DNA of 64,000 nt from Pseudotabrizicola sediminis (GCF_004745575.1 NZ_RPEM01000005.1:1-64000), one strand, 5' to 3'; shown: positions 42,468-52,212, counted from the first letter of the stretch. Notes: generated by a model from the letters alone, not told the origin. A program made the numbers and translations.

Positions 42468-43990
42468 AGCGCCTTGTCCTGATCCTGGGGGATCAACTGG
42501 CCCATGATATTGCCGCCCTGCGCTTCGCCGATCCGGCGCGCGATGTGGTGGTGATGGCCGAAGTGCGGGGCGAGGGCACCTATGTGCCGCATCATCCGCA
42601 AAAGATTGCGCTGATCCTGTCCGCCATGCGCCATTTCGCGGCAGACCTGCGCCATGCCGGGTGGGAGGTTGCCTATACAAGGCTTGATGACCCGGACAAC
42701 ACGCAGACGATTCCCGGCGAGCTTTTGCGCCGCGCGTCAGAGCTTGGGGCCACCGAGATCCATGCCACCCGTCCGGGCGAATGGCGGCTGATCACCGCGC
42801 TGGATGAGATGCCGTTGCCGGTGACACAGCATGCAGATGACCGGTTCTTGTGTTCCGACGCCGACTTCGCCGCATGGGCCGAGGGTCGAAAGCAGTTCCG
42901 CATGGAGTGGTTTTACCGCGAGATGCGGCGCAAGACCAGATTGCTGATGGACGGGGACCAGCCGGTTGGTGGGAAATGGAACTTTGACCACGACAACCGC
43001 AAAGCGGCAAAGCCCGATCTGTTCCGCCCGCGCCCGCCACGCTTTGTGCCGGATTCCGTAACGGCGGAGGTCCTGGATCTGGTCGACGCGCAATATCCCG
43101 ATCACTTTGGCCGCCTGCGGCCCTTTGGCTGGGGCGTCACCCGCGCCGATGCGCTGACCGCGCTGGACTGGTTCATCGATCACGCTTTGCCACGCTTCGG
43201 CGATGAGCAGGATGCGATGCTAGCGGATGACCCCATCCTCAGCCATTCGCTGTTGTCGCCCTATCTCAATATCGGGCTGCTGTCGCCGATGGAGGTTTGC
43301 GCCGCTGCCGAAGCCTCGCATCGCAAAGGCAAGGCACCGTTGAACGCCGTCGAAGGCTTCATCCGCCAGATCATCGGCTGGCGCGAATATGTGCGTGGGA
43401 TCTATATGCTGCATGGGCCCGGGTATGCAGATCAGAACGTGCTTGGGGCTGACCGCGCGCTGCCCGCGCTGTACTGGGGGGCAAAGACCGACATGGCCTG
43501 TCTGTCCCATGCGGTGGCCCAGACCCGGGATCTGGCCTATGCGCATCACATCCAGCGGTTGATGGTCACCGGCCTGTTCGGGCTGATCGCCGGGATCAGT
43601 CCGCAGGCGCTGCATGAGTGGTATCTGGCGGTGTACATCGACGCCTTTGAATGGGTCGAGGCCCCCAACACCATCGGGATGAGCCAGTTTGCCGATGGCG
43701 GCGTGCTGGGGTCAAAGCCCTATGCGGCGTCGGGGGCCTATATCGACCGGATGTCGGATTATTGCGGCAGCTGCCGTTACAAGGTGAAGGACAAAACCGG
43801 GCCGGACGCCTGCCCGTTCAACCTGCTGTACTGGCATTTCCTGCTGCGCCATCGCGACCGGTTTCAGGCAAACCCGCGCATGGCCCAGATGTACCGCACC
43901 TGGGACAAGATGGATGAGACCCGCAGGCAGGACACCTTGTCTGAAGCCGATGCCTTTCTGCATCGGCTGGAGTCTGGCAAACGCGTCTGA
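42461..43990 (+). CDS. cryB: Fe-S cluster bacterial cryptochrome/(6-4) photolyase (CryB/PhrB type)
   Basis: A 509-residue flavoprotein of the FeS-BCP class, which repairs (6-4) photoproducts and in Rhodobacter sphaeroides (CryB) also affects photosynthesis gene expression. The N-terminal antenna-binding domain starts RLVLILGDQLAHDIAAL. The FAD domain contains GFIRQIIGWREYVRGIY and LMVTGLFGLIAG. Four cluster ligands, Cys347, Cys435, Cys438 and Cys451, have the same spacing as Cys350/438/441/454 of Agrobacterium PhrB. It overlaps the SDR gene by 7 bp and ends 31 bp from the convergent MORN gene. Confidence 0.93.
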   Translation: MVKRLVLILGDQLAHDIAALRFADPARDVVVMAEVRGEGTYVPHHPQKIALILSAMRHFAADLRHAGWEVAYTRLDDPDNTQTIPGELLRRASELGATEIHATRPGEWRLITALDEMPLPVTQHADDRFLCSDADFAAWAEGRKQFRMEWFYREMRRKTRLLMDGDQPVGGKWNFDHDNRKAAKPDLFRPRPPRFVPDSVTAEVLDLVDAQYPDHFGRLRPFGWGVTRADALTALDWFIDHALPRFGDEQDAMLADDPILSHSLLSPYLNIGLLSPMEVCAAAEASHRKGKAPLNAVEGFIRQIIGWREYVRGIYMLHGPGYADQNVLGADRALPALYWGAKTDMACLSHAVAQTRDLAYAHHIQRLMVTGLFGLIAGISPQALHEWYLAVYIDAFEWVEAPNTIGMSQFADGGVLGSKPYAASGAYIDRMSDYCGSCRYKVKDKTGPDACPFNLLYWHFLLRHRDRFQANPRMAQMYRTWDKMDETRRQDTLSEADAFLHRLESGKRV

Positions 43991-44021
43991 CGTTGCGCGC
44001 GGGGGCGCGGGATGTGGTTGG

Positions 44022-45485
44022 TCAGGGTGAAGGCGCAGCCTCTGTGGGGGGGGCGTCGGTTTCGACCCCATCCGGCTCGGCTGGCGTGGGGGCCATCAGG
44101 ATGCCGTTTTCCCACAAGCCTTCGGCGGTCTGGCCGCTGGTATAGGTCAGTTTGCCCGGTCCGGCGCGGCGACCTTTGACAAAGCTGCCCTCATAGACAT
44201 CGCCATTGGGATAGGTGGCGGTGCCAGTGCCTTCGATCTCGCCCGCGCTCCAGTCGCCGGAGTAGCGAAAGCCGTCGGGGCCGGTAATTTCGCCGTTGCC
44301 CTGACGCAACCCTGCGACGAAGTCGCCGGCGTAGACCGACCCGTCGGGATAGGTGGCGACACCTTTTCCCTGCCGCTGGCCGTCGACGAAGGTGCCTTCA
44401 AAGCTGTAGCCATCTGTCAGGGTCAGCCGCCCCTCTCCGTCGGGGCGCGCGGCTTTGAAGCCGCCGGTATAGGTTGCACCATTGGCATAGCTGGCGGTGC
44501 CGGTGCCTTCGATCACGCCACCCGCCCAGGTGCCGTCATAGGTGGACCCGTCAGCGTAGGTGATCTTGCCTGTGCCTTCGGCCTGATCGTCCTGCACCTC
44601 GCCGTCATAGACCGAGCCGTCGGGAAAGGTGATGCGTCCGGTTCCGGTCAAGCGACCATCCACCCAGTCGCCGTCCAGCAGGGTGCCGTCGCTGGCGCGA
44701 AAAATGCCCTTGCCGTTGCGCCGGTCGGCCTGAAACAGTCCTTCGAACACATCGCCACTGGCATAGGTGGCCTTGCCCTGTCCCTGCCGCTGGCCTTCGG
44801 CAAAGCCGCCTTCATAGAGGTCGCCATTGGGCTGGGTCAGCAGGCCGGTGCCGTTGATCTGGCCGGCCACCCAGTCGCCGACATAGGTCAGCCCGTCTGG
44901 CATGGTCAGCGTGCCGGTGCCCTGCCGCTCGCCCGCTGCCAGCGTCCCGTCATAGACGGCCCCGTCGGGATAGGTGATTCTGCCGCTGCCCTGTTTCAGG
45001 CCCTCGGCCCAGCCGCCGTCATACCGATAGCCGCCCGGGCCGTCCTGCACGCCCTGACCGTGGTGTTTGCCGTCGACAAACGCGCCGGTATAGACTGACC
45101 CGTCGGGATAGCGCGCCACACCTTCACCGGTCATCTTGCCGCCGGACCAGTCACCCTCATAGCTGCCGCCATTGGCATAGGCGATCTTGCCACGCCCTTC
45201 GGGCTTTCCCGCAGCGAACTGCCCTTCATAGACCGACCCGTTGGGATAGCGTGCAACGCCTTGCCCCAAGATCTCGCCTGCCTGCCATTCGCCGGTGTAG
45301 CTGTAGCCATTGGGCAGCGTGTAGGTGCCGGTGCCATGCTGACGGCCGTTCAGGAAGGTGCCCTCATAGAACGAGCCATCGTCATATTGCTTGGTGAAGA
45401 TCTCGCCGTCCTGCGCCATTGCGCCCCAGGGCAAGGCAAGGCCCAGCAGGAGTGCCCCCGTCATCGTGCATAGCCTGTGGCGCAT
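44022..45485 (-). CDS. Secreted MORN-repeat protein
   Basis: A 487-residue protein built almost wholly from MORN repeats. A signal peptide (GALLLGLALPWGAMA) is followed from about residue 35 to 465 by about nineteen repeats of 23 residues with the pattern Y-x-G-[DEST]-[FW]-x-x-G-x-x-x-G-x-G-x-x-x-[YF]-x-[DN]-G. The C-terminus is acidic and proline-rich (EPDGVETDAPPTE). Such repeats form an elongated beta sheet that binds lipids or other proteins. In bacteria their role is largely unexplored. ATG 45485 is preferred; ATG 45464 is an alternative. Divergent from nadE. Confidence 0.85.
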   Translation of the reverse strand: MRHRLCTMTGALLLGLALPWGAMAQDGEIFTKQYDDGSFYEGTFLNGRQHGTGTYTLPNGYSYTGEWQAGEILGQGVARYPNGSVYEGQFAAGKPEGRGKIAYANGGSYEGDWSGGKMTGEGVARYPDGSVYTGAFVDGKHHGQGVQDGPGGYRYDGGWAEGLKQGSGRITYPDGAVYDGTLAAGERQGTGTLTMPDGLTYVGDWVAGQINGTGLLTQPNGDLYEGGFAEGQRQGQGKATYASGDVFEGLFQADRRNGKGIFRASDGTLLDGDWVDGRLTGTGRITFPDGSVYDGEVQDDQAEGTGKITYADGSTYDGTWAGGVIEGTGTASYANGATYTGGFKAARPDGEGRLTLTDGYSFEGTFVDGQRQGKGVATYPDGSVYAGDFVAGLRQGNGEITGPDGFRYSGDWSAGEIEGTGTATYPNGDVYEGSFVKGRRAGPGKLTYTSGQTAEGLWENGILMAPTPAEPDGVETDAPPTEAAPSP

Positions 45486-45628
45486 TCCGTCCCCCTGCCG
45501 ATCTTTGTGGCAAAGCCTAGCGGTGCCGGGTGGCCCTGACAAGCAGTGCGGTCCTGCTGTCGCAATCACTTTCCCTTGCCGGACAACCTGCTAGAACAAC
45601 CGCATCTGCAGTCGAAAAAGGTGCCGCC

Positions 45629-47293
45629 ATGGCCGATGTGTTCCGCCTGACCCTTGCCCAGCTGAACCCGACCGTCGGTGATCTGCGCGGCAATGCCGCA
45701 AAGGCGCAGGCCGCCTGGGAACAGGGGCGGGCCAAGGGGGCCGATCTTGTGGCGCTGACCGAAATGTTCATCACCGGCTATCAGACCCAGGACCTGATCC
45801 TGAAACCGTCGTTCCAGCAGGCGGCCATCGCCGCGATCCACCAGCTTGCCGTCGACTGTGCCGATGGTCCGGCACTGGCCATCGGCGGGCCGGCGCTGCA
45901 GGAGGGGCGGCTTTTCAACGCCTATTACATCCTGCACGGCGGGCGGGTCACGGCGACGGTGCAGAAACACCATCTGCCCAACGATTCGCTGTTTGATGAA
46001 AAGCGCCTGTTCACCTCTGCCGATGTGCATGGGCCTTTCACCATCAACGGGGTGCGGATCGGGTCGCCGATCTGTGAGGATGCCTGGCATCCGGATGTGG
46101 TCGAGACGCTGGCGGAAACCGGGGCCGAGATCTTGCTGGTGCCCAATGGCAGCCCCTACCACCGGGGCAAGCCGAACCTGCGGCTGAACCTGATGATATC
46201 CCGCGTGGTCGAAACGGGGCTGCCGCTGGTTTATCTGAACATGGTCGGCGGGCAGGATGATCAGGTTTTTGATGGGTCAAGCATGGTGCTTAACCCCGGC
46301 GGTCATCTGGTTGCGCAGTTGCCGCAGTTTGACGAACATGTCACCCAGATTGTCTTTCGGCGCACTTCCGATGGCTGGCGCGCCGACCCGGGCGAGATTG
46401 CCGAGATCCCCCCGATCGGTGAGGCGGATTATCGTGCCTGCGTGCTGTCGGTGGCCGATTACTTCGCCAAGACCGGATTTTCAAAGGCGGTGCTCGGCCT
46501 GTCTGGCGGAATTGATTCGGCCATCGTGGCCGCCATCGCCGCCGATGCGCTGGGGCCGGAAAATGTGCGTTGCGTGATGCTGCCATCGGAGTTCACCAGT
46601 GCTCATTCGCTGGAAGATGCCGAGAAATGCGCGCGTGCCCTGGGGTGCCGTCTGGATACCGTGCCGATCACCGCCGCGCAAAAGGCGGTGGGCGAGACGC
46701 TTGCGCCTTTGTTCGCCGGAACCGACGAAGGCATCACCGAAGAGAACATCCAAAGCCGGCTGCGCGGTGTGATGCTGATGGCGATTTCCAACAAATACGG
46801 CGAGATGCTGCTGACCACCGGCAACAAATCGGAAATGGCGGTCGGCTATTGCACGATCTATGGCGACATGAACGGTGGCTACAACCCGGTCAAGGACATG
46901 TACAAGACCCGCATGTTCCTGACCGCCCGCTGGCGGAACGAAAACCATCGCGACTGGATGAAAGGCCCGGCGGGCGAAGTGATCCCCGAACGGATCATCA
47001 CCAAGCCCCCGTCGGCCGAACTGCGGCCCGACCAGACCGATCAGGACAGCCTGCCGCCCTATGACGTGCTGGATGCGATCCTTGAAGGGCTGGTGGAGCG
47101 TGAGGCGTCGGTGGCCGAGCTGGTCGCCGAAGGATTTGACCGCGATACGGTCAAGAAGATCGAACACCTGCTGTATATCGCCGAATACAAACGCTTCCAG
47201 TCCGCGCCCGGCACAAGGCTGACACAAAAGGCGTTCTGGCTGGACCGCCGCTATCCGATTGCGAACAGGTGGCGCGACCCCAGCGGTGCATAG
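45629..47293 (+). CDS. nadE: Glutamine-dependent NAD+ synthetase
   Basis: A 554-residue two-domain enzyme making NAD+ from nicotinate adenine dinucleotide. The N-terminal nitrilase-type glutaminase has its triad at Glu45, Lys113 and Cys149 (SPICEDAWHP). The C-terminal synthetase has the ATP pyrophosphatase loop LGLSGGIDSA (about 291-300) and GNKSEMAVGYCTIYGDMNGG. AAAGG precedes ATG 45629; the longer frame back to 45530 has no support. Transcribed alone; the downstream hairpin separates it from convergent pfkB. Confidence 0.95.
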   Translation: MADVFRLTLAQLNPTVGDLRGNAAKAQAAWEQGRAKGADLVALTEMFITGYQTQDLILKPSFQQAAIAAIHQLAVDCADGPALAIGGPALQEGRLFNAYYILHGGRVTATVQKHHLPNDSLFDEKRLFTSADVHGPFTINGVRIGSPICEDAWHPDVVETLAETGAEILLVPNGSPYHRGKPNLRLNLMISRVVETGLPLVYLNMVGGQDDQVFDGSSMVLNPGGHLVAQLPQFDEHVTQIVFRRTSDGWRADPGEIAEIPPIGEADYRACVLSVADYFAKTGFSKAVLGLSGGIDSAIVAAIAADALGPENVRCVMLPSEFTSAHSLEDAEKCARALGCRLDTVPITAAQKAVGETLAPLFAGTDEGITEENIQSRLRGVMLMAISNKYGEMLLTTGNKSEMAVGYCTIYGDMNGGYNPVKDMYKTRMFLTARWRNENHRDWMKGPAGEVIPERIITKPPSAELRPDQTDQDSLPPYDVLDAILEGLVEREASVAELVAEGFDRDTVKKIEHLLYIAEYKRFQSAPGTRLTQKAFWLDRRYPIANRWRDPSGA

Positions 47294-47383
47294 CGCCAGA
47301 TCGGGGCGCAGTTTCCGCCAACCCCCACAAGGGCGAGGGGAGCCGACTGTCCTTTAAGCCCGCGCGGTCATGCTGGCAAAATG

Positions 47384-47412
47384 CGTCCCTCCGCCCTTTT
47401 GGGGGAGGGACG
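47384..47412. terminator. Bidirectional terminator between nadE and pfkB
   Basis: CGTCCCTCC (47384-47392) pairs perfectly with GGAGGGACG (47404-47412); inner CCC/GGG pairs extend the stem around TTTT. It sits between two convergent stop codons. T tracts are lacking, so function is inferred from position. Confidence 0.55.
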
Positions 47413-47428
47413 GGGTCTGCGCAGCCGG

Positions 47429-48373
47429 TCAGATCTTGCGCGCCGCCGCCTCATGAATCAGGCGCATGACGTCTTCGGCGCGGCAGAGCATGGTGGCGTC
47501 GGTCATCACCGCCGCCGCGGCTGCCGCCGAGGCCATGGCGAGCGCCTGTGCACTGTCCTGACCGCGCGCGAGGCTGAGCACGAAGGCGGCGACAAAACTG
47601 TCGCCGGCACCCACCGTCGATTTCACCGGCACCTTCGGCGCGGGCGAGAACAGCCGCTGTCCGGCTTCGGCCAGCACATTGCCTTCGGCTCCGCGCGCGA
47701 TGATCACCCGTTTCGCCACGCCACGCGCCACCAGCTCGGCCGCGAAATCCGCCGTATCGGTGAGGGTTTCCAACCTGCGCCCGGCCAGCTCTTCCCCTTC
47801 TTCGCCATCCATACGCAGCACTTCGAGCCGGGGGATGGGGGTTTGGACCGCTTTGGTCAGCGCAGCACCCGAAGTGTCGAGCACGACCAGCGACCCTTCC
47901 ATACTGGCCGCCAGCTGTGCGGGGAAGTCGGCAGGCACGCCCGGCGGCTGGCTGCCCGAGATGACACTGTAGCCCCCGGGTCGCGCTGTTGCCGACAGCA
48001 GGGTAAACACCCGCGCCCGCTCTGCCGCGCCCCAGACCGGGCCGGGCAGCATGAAACGGAACTGTCTGCCCGAAGACTCCTCGGTCACCGTCAGGCTTTG
48101 CCGCGTCTCACCGGGGCCGAGGATGGACAGGAAGGTTACCCCTTCGGCGCGGATCAGCCCGGCCAGCCGGTCGCCGGTCAGCCCGCCAAGCGCCACCAGC
48201 GCAAGCGAGTCGCCCCCCAGCGCCTTGATCGCCCGGCTGACATTCAGCCCGCCGCCGCCGGGGTCCAGATGCGGGTCGGTGCAGCGCAGTTTGTGGCCGG
48301 GAATGATGTTGGTCACCCCGGTCGCCATATCCAGCGCGGGGTTCAGCGTCAGCGTCAGGATCGGGGCTTGCAT
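47429..48373 (-). CDS. pfkB: PfkB-family phosphofructokinase
   Basis: A 314-residue ribokinase-fold sugar kinase of the 1-phosphofructokinase / 6-phosphofructokinase 2 group. The N-terminal TLTLNPALDMA and GGGGLNVSRAIKALGG bind the sugar phosphate; the C-terminal STVGAGDSFVAAFV holds the catalytic aspartate and anion hole. No PTS fructose genes are adjacent, which favours a PfkB-type fructose-6-phosphate kinase (or tagatose-6-phosphate kinase) over FruK. Monocistronic, divergent from wrbA. Confidence 0.85.
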   Translation of the reverse strand: MQAPILTLTLNPALDMATGVTNIIPGHKLRCTDPHLDPGGGGLNVSRAIKALGGDSLALVALGGLTGDRLAGLIRAEGVTFLSILGPGETRQSLTVTEESSGRQFRFMLPGPVWGAAERARVFTLLSATARPGGYSVISGSQPPGVPADFPAQLAASMEGSLVVLDTSGAALTKAVQTPIPRLEVLRMDGEEGEELAGRRLETLTDTADFAAELVARGVAKRVIIARGAEGNVLAEAGQRLFSPAPKVPVKSTVGAGDSFVAAFVLSLARGQDSAQALAMASAAAAAAVMTDATMLCRAEDVMRLIHEAAARKI

Positions 48374-48563
48374 GGCAGTGTCCTTGTGATGTGACGGCAG
48401 GGTAGCGCCAACCGCGTGCCTCGGGAAGCGGTGCCTTTGCCTTGCATTTTAGCTATGCGCTTTGTGCGGCTGCACACGATGTCTGCGCTTTCGCTTGGAA
48501 TATGCAGAGGTGAGGTCCACATCTAGGCTGTATTCAATTGAACCAAAGCCCGGAGGCTCTGTC

Positions 48564-49157
48564 ATGTCTGTCAAGCTCGCGATCCTGTTCTATTCCACCT
48601 ATGGCACCAATCACCAGATGGCGGAAATCGCCGCCGATGCCGCCCGCGCTGCCGGGGCAGAGGTCAAGCTGCTGCGCATCGCCGAAACCGCACCAGAGGC
48701 GGTGGTGAACGGTCAGGATGCGTGGAAAGCACAGGTTGAAAAAGTTGCCGATATTGCGGTCGCCACCCCGGGAGATATGGAATGGGCCGATGCCTATCTG
48801 TTCTCCGCTCCCACGCGCTTCGGGGCCGCCCCCAGTCAGCTGCGTGCCTTTATCGACACGTTGGGCGGGCAATGGGGCAGCGGCAAGTTGGCCAACAAGG
48901 CGGTCAGCGCCATGACAAGCGCGCAGAATCCGCATGGAGGGCAGGAGGCCACCATTCTGGGCCTTTATACCACCTTCATGCACTGGGGTTCGGTCATCGT
49001 GGCCCCCGGTTACACCGATCAGGCCCTGTTCGCGACCGGTGGCAACCCTTACGGCTACAGCCACACCCAAGGGGCCGAATTCGACGACAAGGCCAAGGCG
49101 TCCATCGGCCATCAGGCCAAACGCACGGTGGAGATCGCGGCCAAGCTGAAGGGCTGA
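48564..49157 (+). CDS. wrbA: NAD(P)H:quinone oxidoreductase WrbA
   Basis: A 197-residue flavodoxin-like protein that reduces quinones by two electrons and so avoids semiquinone radicals. The FMN phosphate loop is [13 protein letters not shown] (8-20). [32 protein letters not shown] and [24 protein letters not shown] (each shown in part: [17 protein letters not shown]) are WrbA-specific, as is [16 protein letters not shown] lies 7 nt before ATG 48564. A 10-bp palindrome TTCAATTGAA at 48533-48542 sits just upstream. Confidence 0.93.
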   Translation: MSVKLAILFYSTYGTNHQMAEIAADAARAAGAEVKLLRIAETAPEAVVNGQDAWKAQVEKVADIAVATPGDMEWADAYLFSAPTRFGAAPSQLRAFIDTLGGQWGSGKLANKAVSAMTSAQNPHGGQEATILGLYTTFMHWGSVIVAPGYTDQALFATGGNPYGYSHTQGAEFDDKAKASIGHQAKRTVEIAAKLKG

Positions 49158-49206
49158 TGTTGAATTGGGGGGGCGGGTGATCCGCTCCCCCTCTACTGCG
49201 ATTTTC

Positions 49207-49230
49207 AGCCCGGGGTTTCCCGGGCTTTGC
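49207..49230. terminator. Terminator between wrbA and the MBL-fold gene
   Basis: A perfect 8-bp stem AGCCCGGG / CCCGGGCT with a 4-nt loop is followed by TTGCTTT on the plus strand and preceded by ATTTTC, so it could serve both convergent genes. Confidence 0.75.
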
Positions 49231-49236
49231 TTTATA

Positions 49237-50169
49237 TCAGCCGTTCAGCATCATCTGATAGCTGACCGGCACATAACGGAAGCCGTCGTCCACTGCCTCT
49301 ACATAGCCTACACCGGGGAAGGGCATGTGGTAGCCGACAAACGGCACCCGGTCTGCCGCCAGCATGCCGAAGACCGCCTTGCGGGTCGCCGCCGCCGCTG
49401 CCTTGTCCATGTCAAACCGCACCTCCCAATCCGGTTTTTGCAGCGACCAGACGTAGTGGTTGGCGGTATCGGCGGCCAGCAGCAGGCTTTGCCCGTCACT
49501 TTCCAGCATATAGGCCATATGGCCGGGGCTGTGGCCAAAGGCGGCCATCGCGGTGACGCCGGACACGACCGACCCACCGTCGTCAAGCATGGTCATTTGT
49601 TCGGACAGCGGGGCAACCTTGGTGTCAAACCCTTCATTCCCTGCCGTCAGCCAGTGATTATGCTCCACCGATCCGGTCACATAGCGCGCGTTGGGGAATG
49701 TCGCCCCGGCGTCGCCCGCGAGGCCACCGATGTGGTCGCCGTGCATGTGGGTCAGCACCACCACGTCGATCTGGTCAGGCGTGTACCCCGCCGCAGCCAG
49801 AACCCCGGTGATCGCCTCGGTCGCAAGCCCGGTGTCGAACAGCACCAGCTCGGCCCCGGTGTTCACGATGGTCGGGGTAAAGAAATTCTGGCTCATATCC
49901 GCCGGAATGAAATTCGCCTCGGCCAGGGCGGCGAAGTCTTCGGGCGACGCATTGAGCCCGAAAGTTTCTTGCGGGTTTTCCAGCGGGCGGCTGCCCACCA
50001 GCAGGGTCGTCACCTCGAACCCGCCCAGCTTGAAGCGGTTGAAGCCGGGCATGGTTGCCCCCATCATCTCTGCGGCGGCATGTGCGGGGCGGGTTAGCAG
50101 GGCAGGGGCGAACGGCACGGCGGCGGCGGCAAACAGGGCCGAACGGCGGGTCAGTCTGGGCGTCGTCAT
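49237..50169 (-). CDS. Exported MBL-fold metallohydrolase
   Basis: A 310-residue metallo-beta-lactamase-fold hydrolase. The N-terminus is a Tat-type signal (LTRRSALFAAAAVPFAPALL, ending AHA), so the folded, metal-loaded enzyme is probably exported to the periplasm. The dinuclear zinc motif is HMHGDHIGG (HxHxDH), with further ligands in GHSPGHMAY. GGAGG precedes ATG 50169. Relatives include lactonase-like and alkylsulfatase-like hydrolases; the substrate cannot be chosen here. Confidence 0.87.
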   Translation of the reverse strand: MTTPRLTRRSALFAAAAVPFAPALLTRPAHAAAEMMGATMPGFNRFKLGGFEVTTLLVGSRPLENPQETFGLNASPEDFAALAEANFIPADMSQNFFTPTIVNTGAELVLFDTGLATEAITGVLAAAGYTPDQIDVVVLTHMHGDHIGGLAGDAGATFPNARYVTGSVEHNHWLTAGNEGFDTKVAPLSEQMTMLDDGGSVVSGVTAMAAFGHSPGHMAYMLESDGQSLLLAADTANHYVWSLQKPDWEVRFDMDKAAAAATRKAVFGMLAADRVPFVGYHMPFPGVGYVEAVDDGFRYVPVSYQMMLNG

Positions 50170-50313
50170 GGAAATCCTCCAGTGTTGCAGTCCTGCAGGC
50201 AGGTAGCCCCGATCTGAGCGCCCGCCAATCACGGACCCGTCATGGCCTGTGCGTTGCTGCGATAATAGCCGTGCGCAGGCGCGCAATGTCAGGGCGACGG
50301 CATGCGACGCAGC

Positions 50314-50724
50314 CTATTCCCACCATGGATCAATCCGGGCGATATCGGCATCACTCCACCCGAAATGATGCGCCAGCTCGTGCACCAGCACATGTGTCAC
50401 CAGCTCTTGCAAGGATACATCGCCCCGGTCCACCCATTCATCCAGGATCGGGCGGCGGAACAGCCAGATCACATCGGGCTGCATCGGCTGGTCGCTGATG
50501 GATTTTTCGGTCAGTGGAACGCCTTCGTACAGCCCCGTGAGTTCAAACGGATCGTCGATGTCCAGCGATTCCAGAATCTCATCCGGGGCGAAGTCTTCGA
50601 TCCGCAGCCGGATCTGCGTGGCAGCCGCGCGGTACGGGCCGGGCAGGCCCGCGATTGCGTCATGCGCAAGCTGTTCGATCAGGGTAAGGTCGGGGGCAAT
50701 GGCGCCGGGCGAGGTCTGGGTCAT
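50314..50724 (-). CDS. Minimal zincin-like metallopeptidase
   Basis: A 136-residue protein of the small metallopeptidase family common in alphaproteobacteria. HVLVHELAHHFGWSD (about 111-125) contains the zinc-binding HExxH. IWLFRRPILDEW and DDPFELTGLYEG are family blocks. No signal peptide is present, so it is cytoplasmic. The frame extends upstream to 51033 but overlaps gltX on the other strand; ATG 50724 begins the usual protein. It diverges from gltX by about 100 bp. Cellular role unknown. Confidence 0.85.
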   Translation of the reverse strand: MTQTSPGAIAPDLTLIEQLAHDAIAGLPGPYRAAATQIRLRIEDFAPDEILESLDIDDPFELTGLYEGVPLTEKSISDQPMQPDVIWLFRRPILDEWVDRGDVSLQELVTHVLVHELAHHFGWSDADIARIDPWWE

Positions 50725-50826
50725 GGGCCGGATATAGGGGCCACTGTGCGCCGGTGTAAGGGACCTGCGCAAACTGGACAATCGACGGGCTCTGTGACAG
50801 GGAGAAGCGGTTGCAGGAGATGCCCG

Positions 50827-52158
50827 ATGACCCGCCCTACCATCACCCGTTTTGCCCCCTCGCCCACCGGCTATATCCATGTCGGCAATCTGCGCACCGC
50901 GCTGATGAACTACATGATCGCCCGCAAATCCGGCGGCCAGTTCATTCTGCGGCTGGATGACACCGATCAGGAACGGTCCAAGCAGGAATATGCCGATGCG
51001 ATCATGGCCGATCTGGACTGGCTTGGCCTGCACTGGGACCGGGTGGAACGCCAGTCGCTGCGCATGGACCGCTACCGCGAGGCGGCCGAAGACCTGAAGG
51101 CCAAGGGTCGGTTCTATGAGGTGTTCGAGTCGCCGGTCGAGCTGGACCTGAAGCGCAAGAAGCAGCTGAACATGGGCAAGCCGCCGGTCTATGATCGCGC
51201 CGGGCTGAACCTGTCGGACGATGACAAGGCCAGGCTGCGGGCTGAAGGGCGCGCCGGGTATTGGCGTTTTCTGTTGAACCAGAACCGCATTGAATGGACG
51301 GATGGCATCCTTGGCCCGGTCTCGATTGATGCGGCATCGGTCAGTGACCCGGTGCTGATCCGTGCCGATGGGCAGGTTCTGTATACTTTCGCCTCTTCAG
51401 TCGATGACATCGACATGGGTGTCACCTTCATCGTTCGTGGCGCGGACCACGTGACCAATACCGCCACCCAGATCCAGATTATGGAAGCCATGGGAGGCAC
51501 CCCGCCCGATTTCGCGCACCATTCGCTGCTGACGGGGGCCAAGGGCGAGGAGTTGTCCAAACGTCTTGGCACTTTGTCCCTGCGTGATCTGCGCGCCCGG
51601 GGGGTGGAGCCGTTGGCGCTGCTGAGCCTGATGGCGCGGCTGGGATCGTCAAAGCCGGTGGAACTGATGGGTTCGATGGACGATCTGATCGACGGGTTTG
51701 AGGTGGGTAGCTTTGGCTCTGCCCCCACCAAATTTGATGCCGAGGACCTGTTCCCGCTGACCCGGCATTATGTGCAGGCCCTGCCGTTTGACGCAGTGCA
51801 GGACCGGATCGCCAGTCTGGGCGTGCCGGCCGAAAAAGCCGAAGGATTCTGGACCGTCGCGCGCGGCAACATCACCGTGCTGGAGGATCTGGAGGGCTGG
51901 TGGACGCTGTTCCGCGACGGTGCGACCCCGCTGGTGGCAGAGGAGGACCGGGAGTTCATCGCTCAGGCCTTCGATCTTCTGCCAGCGCAACCGTGGACGC
52001 GCGACACCTGGGGCCAGTGGACGATGGCGGTGAAAGAGGCCACGGGCCGCAAGGGCAAGGGCCTGTTCATGCCGCTGCGCAAGGCGCTGACCGGGCAGGA
52101 ACACGGGCCGGAAATGGCGGATGTGCTGCCATTGCTGGAAAAGCGCCCCAGCCTGTGA
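50827..52158 (+). CDS. gltX: Glutamyl-tRNA synthetase
   Basis: A 443-residue class I aminoacyl-tRNA synthetase. The HIGH-type signature is APSPTGYIHVGNLRTAL (10-26) and the KMSKS-type loop is GEELSKRLG (about 240-248). A Rossmann fold with a Glu-specific binding region is followed by an alpha-helical anticodon domain. Alphaproteobacteria often have two GltX proteins, one of them charging tRNA-Gln for later amidation; which this is cannot be told. AGGAGA precedes the ATG; a longer open frame from 50302 is spurious. Confidence 0.94.
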   Translation: MTRPTITRFAPSPTGYIHVGNLRTALMNYMIARKSGGQFILRLDDTDQERSKQEYADAIMADLDWLGLHWDRVERQSLRMDRYREAAEDLKAKGRFYEVFESPVELDLKRKKQLNMGKPPVYDRAGLNLSDDDKARLRAEGRAGYWRFLLNQNRIEWTDGILGPVSIDAASVSDPVLIRADGQVLYTFASSVDDIDMGVTFIVRGADHVTNTATQIQIMEAMGGTPPDFAHHSLLTGAKGEELSKRLGTLSLRDLRARGVEPLALLSLMARLGSSKPVELMGSMDDLIDGFEVGSFGSAPTKFDAEDLFPLTRHYVQALPFDAVQDRIASLGVPAEKAEGFWTVARGNITVLEDLEGWWTLFRDGATPLVAEEDREFIAQAFDLLPAQPWTRDTWGQWTMAVKEATGRKGKGLFMPLRKALTGQEHGPEMADVLPLLEKRPSL

Positions 52159-52212
52159 ACGACTGACGTTTTCAGCGATCAGAGCGCATTGGCTGTCGCA
52201 CCGTCGCAATCA

